From Curtobacterium sp. 'Ferrero' (GTDB taxonomy: Bacteria; Actinomycetota; Actinomycetes; Actinomycetales; Microbacteriaceae): a stretch of 64,000 bases of DNA. This document shows positions 7,872-17,943 of the stretch, piece by piece (positions within the stretch are counted from its first letter, which is position 1; the number at the start of each line of letters is the position of its first letter). Where the stretch lies: positions 1 to 64,000 of the forward strand of contig NZ_NXIA01000012.1 of the NCBI RefSeq assembly GCF_002412165.1, given 5' to 3'. Under the pieces are notes generated by a model that ran no database searches, had not been told where the DNA came from, and saw nothing but the letters and a program-made list of their open reading frames with translations. The position numbers and the translations under genes were made by a program.

Positions 7872-9449
7872 TCAGGAGCCGGCGGGCGCCGTCCCCTCGG
7901 CTGCGCCCCGCGGGGCGTCGCCCGCGAGGACCGGGATCTCGCTCGTCGAGAAGTCCCGGGCCCAGTCGGACCGCGCGAGGTCGGACTCCGGGTCGTTGTA
8001 GTCCTCGATGACCGCCGCGACCTCGTCCTCGTGCGCGACCGTCGGTCCCGACCCGAGGAGCGGGGTGGCGGCGGTCTCCTTCGTGCAGTACACCGCGACG
8101 AGGCCGATGACGGCCGCGAGCATGAGGTAGAAGGCGGGGATGTCCTCGGCCCAGCCGAGTCCGGCGTCCTTCGCGGCGTTGATGAGCGCCGCGGTCGCGA
8201 GCGGGGTGGTGCCGCCGAAGAGCGAGACGGAGACGTTGAACGCGATCGCGAGCGCGCCGTACCGGATGATCGTCGGGAAGAGGGCGGGCAGCGTCGACGG
8301 CATCGTCGACGTGAACGTCACGAGCACGAGTCCGAGGACGAGCAGGCCGACGAACACGCCGACCCCGGAGCCGCTCTGGACCAGCTTGAGCGAGGGCCAC
8401 GACAGCAGCAGGAACCCGAGGCAGCCCGCCGCGAGCACGGGCCGACGGCCGAACCGGTCGGAGAGCCGTCCGCCGAACGTGATGACGACCATCATGAGGA
8501 TCATCACGATGACGATGAGGATCAGCCCGAAGGTGGCGTCCTGACCGAGGTTCTGCTCGAGGTACGTCGGCATGTACGACAGCAGCATGTAGTCGGTCAC
8601 GTTGAAGACCAGCACGAGGCCGATGCAGACGAGGAGGCCGCGCCAGTTCTCGGCGAACAGCTTGAGGAACGGCGTCTTCTGCGACTCACGCTCGGCGGCC
8701 TGCTCCTGCTGCTTCTGGAAGGCCGGGGTCTCCTCGAGCTTGAGCCGGAGGTAGAGGCCGATGAGCCCGAGCGGGCCGGCGACGATGAACGGGATGCGCC
8801 AGCCCCAGCTCAGCAGGGCGTCCTCGGAGAGGCCGAACTGCAGAGCCGTGACGATCGACGCGCCGAGCACGTAGCCGGCGAGCGTGCCGAACTCGAGCCA
8901 CGAGCCCATGAAGCCGCGCCGCTTGTCCGGCGAGTACTCGGCGATGAACGTCGCGGCGCCGCCGTACTCGCCGCCGGTCGAGAAGCCCTGCACGAAGCGG
9001 GCCACGAGCAGGAGCACCGGCGCCCAGAAGCCGATCGTCGCGTAGGACGGGATCAGCCCGATCATCAACGTGCCGGCGGCCATCAGGATCATCGTCAGCG
9101 CGAGGACCTTCTGGCGGCCGATCTTGTCGCCGATCGGGCCGAACACGGCACCGCCGATCGGGCGGACGATGAACGCGGCGGCGAAGAAGCCGAACGTCGC
9201 GACGATGTTCGCGGCCGCGTCGCCCTGCGGCAGGAAGACCCGCGAGATCGTGACGGTCAGGTACGCGAAGATGCCGAAGTCGAACCACTCCATCGCGTTC
9301 CCGAGGGCGGCGGCGGCCACGGCGCGCTTGAGGAGCGACTCCTCGACGACCGTGACGTCGTCCTCCGTGAGCCTGCGGCGGGCGCGCTCGGTGCGTGCCG
9401 TCGTGCGGCCCTCGTGCGCGGGGTGCGCCGCGTGGTTCGTGGTCGGCAT
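7872..9449 (-). CDS. MHS-family MFS transporter (ProP-like)
   Basis: A 525-residue, 12-helix symporter of the metabolite:H+ family (proline/betaine, alpha-ketoglutarate, shikimate carriers). Family features: Ala-Leu-Gly-Asn-Ala-Met-Glu-Trp-Phe-Asp-Phe-Gly at the first helix, Arg-Pro-Ile-Gly-Gly plus Gly-Asp-Lys-Ile-Gly-Arg-Gln in loop 2-3, and Gly-Phe-Ser-Thr-Gly-Gly-Glu-Tyr-Gly-Gly in helix 4. The N- and C-terminal tails are longer than usual. ATG at 9449 is preferred to an upstream in-frame GTG (9488) because GGAGG lies just upstream. The substrate is unknown; an osmolyte is a fair guess. Confidence 0.88.
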   Translation of the reverse strand: MPTTNHAAHPAHEGRTTARTERARRRLTEDDVTVVEESLLKRAVAAAALGNAMEWFDFGIFAYLTVTISRVFLPQGDAAANIVATFGFFAAAFIVRPIGGAVFGPIGDKIGRQKVLALTMILMAAGTLMIGLIPSYATIGFWAPVLLLVARFVQGFSTGGEYGGAATFIAEYSPDKRRGFMGSWLEFGTLAGYVLGASIVTALQFGLSEDALLSWGWRIPFIVAGPLGLIGLYLRLKLEETPAFQKQQEQAAERESQKTPFLKLFAENWRGLLVCIGLVLVFNVTDYMLLSYMPTYLEQNLGQDATFGLILIVIVMILMMVVITFGGRLSDRFGRRPVLAAGCLGFLLLSWPSLKLVQSGSGVGVFVGLLVLGLVLVTFTSTMPSTLPALFPTIIRYGALAIAFNVSVSLFGGTTPLATAALINAAKDAGLGWAEDIPAFYLMLAAVIGLVAVYCTKETAATPLLGSGPTVAHEDEVAAVIEDYNDPESDLARSDWARDFSTSEIPVLAGDAPRGAAEGTAPAGS

Positions 9450-9673
9450 GGGTCCTCCGGGTGGAGCTGCATCGGGGTCCGGGATCACGACGGACGGCGA
9501 CGATGCAGCTCGGGAGCGAGTGGCCGCCCGTCGAACAAACTCCGACAGCCTAGCAGATGGAGCGCTCCACGGGCCGTCGGGCCGCTATCATGGCCGGACG
9601 CGCAGCGTGCGCGGACACGTCAGGCACCTCACCACGGACTCGGTGCCGCCCACATCGATCGAAAGGCCCTGCC
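9450..9673. promoter_or_regulatory. Divergent intergenic region, MFS gene and valS
   Basis: AGCCTA at 9547-9552, read leftward as TAGGCT, is a good -10 for the transporter (leader about 90 nt). TATCAT at 9586-9591 is a candidate -10 for valS with a leader of about 75 nt. GAAAGG at 9661-9666 is the valS ribosome site. I saw no T-box features in the valS leader. Confidence 0.4.
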
Positions 9674-12268
9674 ATGTCGAAGCCCATCCCGGAGAAGCCC
9701 ACCGTCGACGGACTCGAGGAAGCGTGGGGCCCGGTCTGGGAGCAGGACGGCACCTACCGCTTCGACCGTGCCGCCGCCGGCGACCGCTCGGCCGTGTACT
9801 CGATCGACACCCCGCCGCCGACCGCCTCGGGCTCGCTGCACATCGGCCACGTGTTCTCGTACACGCACACCGACCTCAAGGCCCGGTACGAGCGGATGCG
9901 CGGCAAGCACGTCTTCTACCCGATGGGCTGGGACGACAACGGCCTCCCGACCGAGCGCCGGGTGCAGAACTACTACGGCGTCCGCTGCGACCCGCAGCTC
10001 CCCTACGACCCGGCGTTCGTCCCGCCGTTCGAGGGCGGCGACAACAAGTCCTCCAAGGCCGCCGACCAGCTGCCGATCTCGCGCCGCAACTTCATCGAAC
10101 TCTGCGAGCGCCTGACCGTGCAGGACGAGCAGCAGTTCGAGCACCTCTTCCGCACCCTCGGCCTGTCGGTCGACTGGACCCAGTCGTACCGGACGATCGA
10201 CGACACCTCCCGGGCCAGCGCGCAGCGTGCCTTCCTCCGCAACCTCGAGCGTGGCGAGGCCTACCAGGCCGACGCCCCGACCCTCTGGGACGTCACCTTC
10301 CGCACGGCCGTCGCCCAGGCCGAGCTCGAGGACAAGGAGATGCCCGGCGCGTACCACGGCATCGCGTTCCACCGCACCGACGGCGGTGACGACGTCGTCA
10401 TCCAGACCACCCGCCCCGAGCTCCTCGCCGCGTGCGTCGCCCTCGTCGCGCACCCGGACGACGAGCGCTTCCAGGACCTCTTCGGCACCACCGTCCGCTC
10501 CCCGCTGTTCGACGTCGAGGTCCCGGTGCTCGCACACCACCTCGCGCAGCAGGACAAGGGCGCCGGCATCGCCATGGTGTGCACGTTCGGTGACACCACG
10601 GACGTCGTCTGGTGGCGCGAGCTGCAGCTGCCGAACCGCGCGATCATCGGCTTCGACGGTCGTGTGCGCTCGGACGAGCCGACGTGGATCGAGAGTGCCC
10701 GCGGCAAGGAGCTCTACGCCGAGATGGCCGGCAAGACCGTGTTCTCGGCGAAGAAGGTCGTCGTGGACGCCCTCACCGAGTCCGGCGAGCTGATCGGCGA
10801 CGTGAAGACGATCAACCACCCGGTCAAGTTCTTCGAGAAGGGCGACAAGCCGCTCGAGATCGTCTCGACCCGCCAGTGGTACATCGTGAACGGCGCCCGC
10901 GAGGAGCAGCTCAAGGCGACGCTGCGACAGCGCGGCGAGGAGATCGCGTTCCACCCGGACTTCATGCGCGTCCGCTACGACAACTGGGTCGGCGGCCTCT
11001 CCGGCGACTGGCTCATCTCCCGCCAGCGCTTCTTCGGCGTGCCGCTGCCGGTCTGGTACCCGCTCGACGCCGACGGCAACCCGGTGTACGACCAGCCGAT
11101 CGTCCCGACCGAGGCGCAGCTCCCGGTCGACCCGGCGTCCGAGCCGGCACCCGGGTACGAGGAGTCGCAGCGCGGTGTCGCCGGCGGATTCCAGGGCGAA
11201 CTCGACGTCATGGACACCTGGGCCACCTCGTCGCTCACCCCGCAGCTCGCGGGCAAGTGGGAGTCCGACCCGGCGCTCTACGACCTGGTGTTCCCGTACG
11301 ACGTCCGCCCGCAGGCGCAGGACATCATCCGGACGTGGCTGTTCACGACCGTGCTGCGCAGCCAGCTCGAGGCGGCGCAAGCGCCGTGGAAGCACGCGAG
11401 CATCTCCGGCTTCATCGTCGACCCCGACCGCAAGAAGATGTCGAAGTCGAAGGGCAACGTCGTCACGCCGCTGTCGATCCTCGAGCAGCACGGAGCGGAC
11501 GCGGTCCGGTACTGGGCGGCCTCGTCGAAGCTCGGCACGGACGCGGCGTTCGACCCGCAGAACCCGAAGCAGATCAAGGTCGGACGGCGTCTGGCGATCA
11601 AGGTCCTCAACGCGGCGAAGTTCGTCTACGGCTTCCCGCTGCCCGAGGGCGCGCACACGGTGACCGAGGCGCTCGACGTCGACGTGCTCGCCGAGCTCGG
11701 CACCGTCATCGACCAGGCGACCGCCGCGTTCGACGCGTTCGACCACGCCCGTGCCCTCGAGGTCACCGAGCGCTTCTTCTGGACGTTCTGCGACGACTAC
11801 CTCGAGCTCGTCAAGGAGCGGGCGTACGGCACCGCGACCGACGCGACGCACGAGACGCAGGCGAGCGCGGTCCTCGCGCTCCGCGCCGCGATCGACGCGC
11901 TGCTGCGTCTGCTGGCGCCGTTCCTCCCGTTCGCGACCGAGGAGGTGTGGGCCTGGACCCACGAGTCCAGCGTGCACCGCGCACAGTGGCCGACGCGGGA
12001 CGAGCTGCCCACGCAGGCCGAGCCGACGGGGCTGCTCGCGGCCGTCGGGCAGGCACTCATCGGCATCCGCGGTGCGAAGACGGCGGCCAAGGCATCGCAG
12101 AAGACGCCCGTGACCCGCGCGGTCGTCGCTGCCCCGGCGGAGACGCGAGCGCTGATCGAGCGTGCCGCGGTCGACCTGGCGGCCGTCGGCCGCATCGCCG
12201 ACCTGTCGTTCACCGACGGGGCGGAACTGGCCGTCACCGAGATCGAGCTGGCGGAACAGCCGGCGTAG
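9674..12268 (+). CDS. valS: Valyl-tRNA synthetase
   Basis: A class I aminoacyl-tRNA synthetase of 864 residues that charges tRNA-Val in the cytoplasm. HIGH is at residues 56-59 within Ser-Leu-His-Ile-Gly-His-Val, and Lys-Met-Ser-Lys-Ser is near residue 588. The CP1 editing domain lies between them (Thr-Thr-Arg-Pro-Glu-Leu). The C-terminal anticodon-binding helices are followed by a short alpha/beta end rather than the long coiled coil of E. coli ValS, so the protein is at the short end for the family. The ATG at 9674 follows GAAAGG by 7 nt; upstream in-frame starts have no homologous N-terminus. Confidence 0.97.
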   Translation: MSKPIPEKPTVDGLEEAWGPVWEQDGTYRFDRAAAGDRSAVYSIDTPPPTASGSLHIGHVFSYTHTDLKARYERMRGKHVFYPMGWDDNGLPTERRVQNYYGVRCDPQLPYDPAFVPPFEGGDNKSSKAADQLPISRRNFIELCERLTVQDEQQFEHLFRTLGLSVDWTQSYRTIDDTSRASAQRAFLRNLERGEAYQADAPTLWDVTFRTAVAQAELEDKEMPGAYHGIAFHRTDGGDDVVIQTTRPELLAACVALVAHPDDERFQDLFGTTVRSPLFDVEVPVLAHHLAQQDKGAGIAMVCTFGDTTDVVWWRELQLPNRAIIGFDGRVRSDEPTWIESARGKELYAEMAGKTVFSAKKVVVDALTESGELIGDVKTINHPVKFFEKGDKPLEIVSTRQWYIVNGAREEQLKATLRQRGEEIAFHPDFMRVRYDNWVGGLSGDWLISRQRFFGVPLPVWYPLDADGNPVYDQPIVPTEAQLPVDPASEPAPGYEESQRGVAGGFQGELDVMDTWATSSLTPQLAGKWESDPALYDLVFPYDVRPQAQDIIRTWLFTTVLRSQLEAAQAPWKHASISGFIVDPDRKKMSKSKGNVVTPLSILEQHGADAVRYWAASSKLGTDAAFDPQNPKQIKVGRRLAIKVLNAAKFVYGFPLPEGAHTVTEALDVDVLAELGTVIDQATAAFDAFDHARALEVTERFFWTFCDDYLELVKERAYGTATDATHETQASAVLALRAAIDALLRLLAPFLPFATEEVWAWTHESSVHRAQWPTRDELPTQAEPTGLLAAVGQALIGIRGAKTAAKASQKTPVTRAVVAAPAETRALIERAAVDLAAVGRIADLSFTDGAELAVTEIELAEQPA

Positions 12269-12278
12269 GGTCGCGTGG

Positions 12279-12310
12279 GCCGGCCGGGTTGCGTCCGCGA
12301 CCCGGCCGGC
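12279..12310 (+). terminator. Hairpin after valS
   Basis: Arms GCCGGCCGGGT (12279-12289) and ACCCGGCCGGC (12300-12310) with a 10-nt loop, 11 nt after the valS stop. There is no U-run. Confidence 0.6.
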
Positions 12311-12332
12311 GAACACCGGACGGGAGGCACGG

Positions 12333-12584
12333 ATGCAGTTGGGCACACGATGGAGCGTGGGTGGGCAGCCGCCTGCGCGACTCCCCGAGGCGATGGTCGT
12401 CGCCGTGCGGGAGGTCGAGGACGAGCTCGCGGCGGAGTCGGTCGACACCGGGACGTGGGGGTGGACGCTCACGTTCCTCGAGGGCAAGCCGATCGTCGAA
12501 CTCGACGACGGCACCTCGATCCACCTCGACCCCGCCGGGCACGCGCAGGTGACGAACCCGGACGACGCTCCCGAAGAGGACTGA
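12333..12584 (+). CDS. Small conserved acidic protein, function unknown
   Basis: 83 residues, not recognised. It looks like a compact alpha/beta fold: a helix (Glu-Ala-Met-Val-Val-Ala-Val-Arg-Glu-Val-Glu-Asp-Glu) followed by strands carrying Trp-Gly-Trp-Thr-Leu-Thr-Phe and Ile-Val-Glu-Leu-Asp-Asp-Gly-Thr, ending in an acidic tail. There is no signal peptide or membrane segment. The ATG follows a GGGAGG ribosome site at 12321-12326. It stands alone between valS and a TetR gene, all reading rightward. Confidence 0.75.
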   Translation: MQLGTRWSVGGQPPARLPEAMVVAVREVEDELAAESVDTGTWGWTLTFLEGKPIVELDDGTSIHLDPAGHAQVTNPDDAPEED

Positions 12585-12614
12585 CCCGACGCAGCGTCGT
12601 CCGGGGTCGCGCCC

Positions 12615-12634
12615 TACACTGAGAACGTCCGTTC
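12615..12634 (+). promoter_or_regulatory. Promoter with palindromic operator before tetR
   Basis: TACACT at 12615-12620 is a plausible -10. It is followed directly by GAACGTCCGTTC (12623-12634), a 5-2-5 palindrome at the expected start of transcription. Placement suggests autorepression by the downstream TetR protein. Confidence 0.4.
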
Positions 12635-12703
12635 CCGCACCGCTGTCCGCGGCGGGCCGGGACGGACCGTGCGCAGAAGCAGGGCACAGGGAACGAGGCA
12701 CGG

Positions 12704-13288
12704 ATGGCGACGGTGACGGTCGAGGCGACGACACGGGCGCACATCGTCGAGGTCGCCGACGAGCTCTTCTACGCGCGCGGCATCCAGTCCGTCGGCATGG
12801 ACGCGATCCGCACCGCCGCCGGGGTCTCCCTGAAGAAGCTGTACTCGGCGTTCCCGGGCAAGGAGCAGCTCGTCGCCGCGGTGTTGTCCGGCCGGCACGA
12901 CCTGTGGGAGCGCGGGATCGAGCGGGCCGTCGCAGCAGCGTCCACGCCGCGCGACCGGCTGCTGGCGATGTACGACTTCCTCGAGCACTGGTTCGGCGAC
13001 GCGACGTTCCGGGGCTGCGGGTTCATCAACGCGTTCGGCGAGCTCGGGGCGACGTCCCCGTCCGTGGCGCGGATCGCTCGGGAGCACAAGGAGTCGTTCC
13101 AGCGTTTCGTCGCGGGGCTCGCGGGCGAGGTCGTTCCGGACCGCGGGACCGCCGAGGAGCTCGCGGCACAGTTGGCCCTGCTCGCCGAGGGTGCGCAGAC
13201 GACGGCGGCGATCAGCGGCGATGCCTCCCCCGCGGGGCACGCCCGCCGGGCCGCCGCGACGCTCATCGACGCCGCCACCCGCGCTTAG
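12704..13288 (+). CDS. TetR/AcrR family transcriptional regulator
   Basis: A 194-residue regulator. The DNA-binding domain (about 9-56) shows Ala-Asp-Glu-Leu-Phe-Tyr-Ala-Arg-Gly, Val-Gly-Met-Asp-Ala-Ile-Arg-Thr-Ala-Ala-Gly-Val-Ser and Lys-Lys-Leu-Tyr-Ser-Ala-Phe. The C-terminal domain has Phe-Arg-Gly-Cys-Gly-Phe-Ile-Asn-Ala, a segment often seen in the YxaF/LmrA-like group. No obvious partner gene: the M3 peptidase downstream has its own promoter. Likely autoregulated through the palindrome upstream. Confidence 0.85.
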   Translation: MATVTVEATTRAHIVEVADELFYARGIQSVGMDAIRTAAGVSLKKLYSAFPGKEQLVAAVLSGRHDLWERGIERAVAAASTPRDRLLAMYDFLEHWFGDATFRGCGFINAFGELGATSPSVARIAREHKESFQRFVAGLAGEVVPDRGTAEELAAQLALLAEGAQTTAAISGDASPAGHARRAAATLIDAATRA

Positions 13289-13300
13289 GTCACCGAACCG

Positions 13301-13364
13301 CTCGTGGCTTGCCGTTTCGCTCGTGGCTTGCCGATTCGCTCGTGGGTTGCCGAATCGCTCGTAG
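13301..13364. repeat. 19-bp tandem repeat, 3.4 units
   Basis: Units beginning CTCGTGGCTTGCCG start at 13301, 13320, 13339 and 13358 (partial), with 2-3 changes between units. The complement of the core (CGAGCG with flanks) recurs once just downstream at about 13388. No coding sequence covers it. Confidence 0.75.
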
Positions 13365-13443
13365 GAGGTGGTTCCTTCCGGCCTCCGACGAGCGGAACGG
13401 CTTCCTACTGCGGGCGTGATGGGTCGGAACGGTCACCGATGCG

Positions 13444-13492
13444 GGACGGGAGGCGCGTGCCGGGCCCGCACCGTGCCTCCAGTCCGTAGGGT
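13444..13492 (+). promoter_or_regulatory. Hairpin followed by leaderless -10 box
   Basis: Arms GGACGGGAGGC (13444-13454) and GCCTCCAGTCC (13475-13485) form an imperfect hairpin of the family also seen at 20280, 34584, 49068 and 54056. It is followed at once by TAGGGT (13487-13492), 6 nt before the peptidase ATG. The right arm therefore occupies the spacer/-35 area of this promoter. Confidence 0.5.
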
Positions 13493-13498
13493 GGCGAC

Positions 13499-15526
13499 AT
13501 GGCAACCCCGTTCGATGAACCGAGCACCCTCCCCTACGCCCTCCCGCCGTTCAGCGACGTCCGGCTCGAGCACTTCCGTCCGGCGTTCGACGCCGGCATG
13601 GCCGAACAGCGTGAGGAGGTCGAGGCGATCACCGCCGACGCCGACGCGCCGACGTTCGAGAACACCCTCGTGGCCCTCGAGCGGACCGGGCAGCTCCTCG
13701 GCCGCGTGAGCCACGTGTTCTTCACGCTGTCGTCGGCGGACTCGACCCCGGAGCTGCACGACCTCGAGGCCGAGATCTCCCCGCTCCTCGCGGCGCACCG
13801 GGACGCGATCACGCTCGACGGGAAGCTCTACGCGCGGGTGGACGCGGTCCGGGCCTCGCTCGCCGACCGGGACGACCTGACCGACGAGGACCGTCGGCTG
13901 GTCGAGCGGACACTCACCGAGATGACCCTCGCGGGGGCCGGTCTCGACGACGCCGGCAAGGAACGGCTCACCGCGATCAACCAGGAGCTGTCGACGCTGA
14001 CGACGACGTTCGAGCGGAACCTCCTCGAGGACACGAACGACCTCGCCGTGCACGTGACGGACGAGGGTGAACTCGCCGGGCTGGACGAGGGTGCGAAGTC
14101 GGCCGCCGCCGGGGCCGCCGCCGACCGTGGGCTGGACGGCTGGCTCATCACGCTGCCGCTCTACACGGGCCACCCGTGGCTCGGCTCGCTCGCCGACCGC
14201 GGGCTCCGTCAGCGCATCATGGAGGCGTCGCTCTCCCGCGGGCGTCGCGGCAACGAGCACGACAACCGTGACGTCCTGCTCCGCGTCGTCCGGCTCCGCG
14301 CCGAACGCGCCGAGCTGCTCGGGTTCCCGAACCACGCCGCGGTCGTCACCGCGGACGAGACCGCCGGCACGCCCGAGGCCGTCGACGGGCTGCTGTCCTC
14401 GCTCGTCGGCGCCGCCGCACGGAACGCCGACGACGAGCGGGAGGTCCGCGCGCGCGTGCTCGGGCACGAGGTCGAGTCCTGGGACTGGGCGTACGCCACC
14501 GAACTCCTCCGGGGCGAACAGTTCGCGGCGGACAGCTCGGCGCTCCGGCCCTACTTCGAGGCCGACCGGGTCCTGCACGACGGCGTGTTCCACGCGGCGA
14601 ACGCGCTCTACGGCCTGACGTTCACCGAGCGTCCGGACCTGCACGGGTACAACGACGAGGTCCGGGTGTTCGAGGTGCGCTCGGACAGCGACGAGCCGGT
14701 CGGGCTCTACCTGCTCGACCTGTACACGCGGGACGGCAAGCGCGGCGGCGCGTGGATGAACCCGGTCGTGGAGCAGTCGGCACTGATGGGCACGCTCCCC
14801 GTGGTGGTGAACAACCTCAACGTGGCGAAGCCCGCGGCCGGCTCCCCCACGCTGCTGATCCAGGACGAGGTCGAGACGCTCTTCCACGAGTTCGGGCACG
14901 CGCTGCACGGTCTCATCGCGCGGACGACCTACCCGCGGTTCTCCGGCACGAACGTCGAGCGTGACTTCGTCGAGTTCCCGTCGCAGGTGAACGAGATGTG
15001 GGTCTCGTGGCCGTCCGTCCTGGCCAACTACGCCAAGCACCACGAGACCGGGGAGCCGCTGCCGCCCGAGCTCGTCCAGGGGCTCAGCGAGTCGGAGGGC
15101 TTCAACGAGGGGTTCGCGACGACGGAGTACCTCGCCGCGGCGCTCCTCGACCAGGCGTGGCACCGGCTCTCGGCCGCTGACGCCGCCGCGATCACCGATG
15201 TCGAGGCGTTCGAGCGGCAGGCGCTGCAGGATGCAGGCATCGCCGTCAACGCCGTGCCGCCGCGGTACTCGTCGACGTACTTCGCCCACACGTTCTCGGG
15301 CGGGTACGACGCGGGCTACTACGGGTACATCTGGTCCGAGGTGCTCGACGCCGACACGGTGGAGTGGTTCCGGTCGAACGGTGGGCTCTCTCGCGAGGCC
15401 GGCGAGCAGTTCGCCACGAAGCTGCTGGGCGTCGGTGGGTCGAAGGACCCGCTCGAGGCCTACCGCGACTTCCGCGGGCGGGACGCCGAGGTGGGGCCGC
15501 TGTTGCGGCGCCGCGGGCTCGAGTAG
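13499..15526 (+). CDS. M3 family metallopeptidase (oligopeptidase A/Dcp type)
   Basis: A 675-residue cytoplasmic zinc peptidase that should degrade short peptides. The zinc motif His-Glu-Phe-Gly-His is at about residues 462-466, preceded by Glu-Val-Glu-Thr-Leu-Phe. The third-ligand region Glu-Phe-Pro-Ser-Gln-Val-Asn-Glu-Met-Trp follows about 25 residues later, and a substrate-loop stretch rich in Gly and Tyr lies near residue 600. Length and order fit M3A enzymes; no signal peptide. The ATG is 6 nt behind a TAGGGT box and lacks a ribosome site, consistent with a leaderless message. Confidence 0.93.
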   Translation: MATPFDEPSTLPYALPPFSDVRLEHFRPAFDAGMAEQREEVEAITADADAPTFENTLVALERTGQLLGRVSHVFFTLSSADSTPELHDLEAEISPLLAAHRDAITLDGKLYARVDAVRASLADRDDLTDEDRRLVERTLTEMTLAGAGLDDAGKERLTAINQELSTLTTTFERNLLEDTNDLAVHVTDEGELAGLDEGAKSAAAGAAADRGLDGWLITLPLYTGHPWLGSLADRGLRQRIMEASLSRGRRGNEHDNRDVLLRVVRLRAERAELLGFPNHAAVVTADETAGTPEAVDGLLSSLVGAAARNADDEREVRARVLGHEVESWDWAYATELLRGEQFAADSSALRPYFEADRVLHDGVFHAANALYGLTFTERPDLHGYNDEVRVFEVRSDSDEPVGLYLLDLYTRDGKRGGAWMNPVVEQSALMGTLPVVVNNLNVAKPAAGSPTLLIQDEVETLFHEFGHALHGLIARTTYPRFSGTNVERDFVEFPSQVNEMWVSWPSVLANYAKHHETGEPLPPELVQGLSESEGFNEGFATTEYLAAALLDQAWHRLSAADAAAITDVEAFERQALQDAGIAVNAVPPRYSSTYFAHTFSGGYDAGYYGYIWSEVLDADTVEWFRSNGGLSREAGEQFATKLLGVGGSKDPLEAYRDFRGRDAEVGPLLRRRGLE

Positions 15527-15569
15527 GGCGCCGCGCGGCGGGCGCACTGCGCGGCGTCCCCTCACACGA

Positions 15570-15631
15570 GGAACCAGGTTCCGGACACAGCACCATGAAG
15601 AAGCACGGTGTGGTGTCCGGAACCTGGTTCC
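15570..15631. repeat. 62-bp nested palindrome (copy A)
   Basis: The left arm 15570-15594 starts with the self-palindrome GGAACCAGGTTCC. The right arm 15607-15631 is its near-perfect complement (two adjacent mismatches). The 12-nt loop reads ATGAAGAAGCAC. Copy B at 18700-18761 has identical arms. It sits between convergent genes (M3 peptidase and clpX), so it may also end transcription from both sides. Confidence 0.85.
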
Positions 15632-15704
15632 GGCGGGCCGGCAGGCCGACGCACCGACGCGGCGACGGGGCGACGGGCCGGCGTACCTGCCGCGCCGCAG
15701 CTCG

Positions 15705-16985
<1,281 letters not shown>

Positions 16986-17070
16986 GTGCGTGCCCTCCCT
17001 CGGCCGGACGTCGACGCTGCCGTCGTCGCCGTGACGAACCCCCGGGCGCTGATCCACCCGGCTTCGTCCG

Positions 17071-17076
17071 AGCCTA
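17071..17076 (-). promoter_or_regulatory. -10 box of clpX
   Basis: AGCCTA on the plus strand reads TAGGCT on the minus strand, about 86 nt upstream of the clpX start. Confidence 0.4.
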
Positions 17077-17151
17077 ACCGCTCCCGGTGACAGCGACGGC
17101 GACGCCCTGCCGGAATCGTGGCCCCCGTTCGCCCAGGGCGTTCACCCCTGG

Positions 17152-17183
17152 TACTGTGTCCCCGGTTCCTCTACAACTTGTAG
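17152..17183 (+). promoter_or_regulatory. ycnI promoter with CopY/BlaI-like palindrome
   Basis: TACTGT near 17153-17158 is a plausible -10. CTACAACTTGTAG at 17171-17183 is a perfect palindrome around one base, built from TACA and TGTA half-sites. BlaI/CopY-type repressors recognise TACA/TGTA half-sites, usually with a 2-nt centre; here the centre is 3 nt, so assignment is tentative. Its position fits repression of ycnI-copC. Confidence 0.4.
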
Positions 17184-17217
17184 AAGCGCCACACCGCAGT
17201 CCCCCGAAAGGAACCCC

Positions 17218-17943
17218 ATGCGCAAGCGTCCCGCCGTCATCGGCACCGCGACCCTCGGCGTCACCGCTGCCCTCGTCCTCGGCACCGCCGCGGCCGCGAG
17301 CGCCCACGTCGAGGCAACGGCGACCTCCACCGCGGCGGACTCGTACACGACGGCCACCTTCTCGGTGCCGCACGGCTGCGACGGCTCGCCCACCACGAAG
17401 CTCACCTTCCACGTGCCGGAGAGCATCATCGAGGTCACCCCGACGGTCAACCCGAACTGGTCGATCACGAAGACGACCGAGGCGTACACGAGCCCGTCCG
17501 CGTCGTCGGACGACGAGTCCGCCGAGGACGCCGGCCAGCGCGTGACCGCGGTCACCTACACCGCGAAGACGCCGCTCCCGGCCGACGAGCGCGACACGTT
17601 CTCGCTGTCGTTCTCGCTGCCGGACGGCAAGGCCGGCGACCGCGTGGAGTTCCCCGTCACGCAGACCTGCGAGAAGGGCTCCGTCGAGTGGGACCAGCAG
17701 CAGGAGGACGGCAAGGCCGAGCCGGAGCACCCCGCCCCCTCGGTCGTGCTCACCGCCGCCGTCGCGACCGAGGCCGACGGCGACCCGGTCGAGTCGACGG
17801 CCACCACGGCCGCGGCCGAACCCGCGACCACGACCAGCGACCCCGACCTGGTCGGCCGCTTCCTCGGCCTGGGCGGCCTGGTGCTCGGCGCCGCCGCCCT
17901 CGTGGTCGCCGTCGCCTCGACCCGCCGACGGACCAGCAAGTGA
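17218..17943 (+). CDS. ycnI: YcnI family copper-associated membrane-anchored protein (DUF1775)
   Basis: 241 residues: Sec signal peptide ending Ala-Ser-Ala before His30, a DUF1775 beta domain, an acidic/Ala-Pro-rich linker and one C-terminal membrane helix (about 211-233) with a basic tail. In YcnI proteins the mature N-terminal His and a conserved Trp form a copper site. Both are here: His30 directly after the cleavage site, and the Trp of Asn-Pro-Asn-Trp-Ser. It lies outside the cell on the membrane. The GTGA overlap with copC suggests joint handling of copper, as a chaperone or import aid. Confidence 0.85.
   Translation: MRKRPAVIGTATLGVTAALVLGTAAAASAHVEATATSTAADSYTTATFSVPHGCDGSPTTKLTFHVPESIIEVTPTVNPNWSITKTTEAYTSPSASSDDESAEDAGQRVTAVTYTAKTPLPADERDTFSLSFSLPDGKAGDRVEFPVTQTCEKGSVEWDQQQEDGKAEPEHPAPSVVLTAAVATEADGDPVESTATTAAAEPATTTSDPDLVGRFLGLGGLVLGAAALVVAVASTRRRTSK

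Noticed and set aside
9592-9673. Possible T-box leader before valS
   Set aside because: No specifier loop, no T-box consensus and no terminator/antiterminator pair; the leader is too short.
9629-12514. 961-codon antisense frame across valS
   Set aside because: Mirror of valS codon bias; no domains, no ribosome site, and valS is certain.
12333-13288. Toxin-antitoxin reading of the small protein and TetR gene
   Set aside because: The genes are separated by a promoter/operator, and neither resembles a known toxin or antitoxin.
13301-13364. Possible CRISPR array
   Set aside because: Units are contiguous with no spacers and only 19 bp long.
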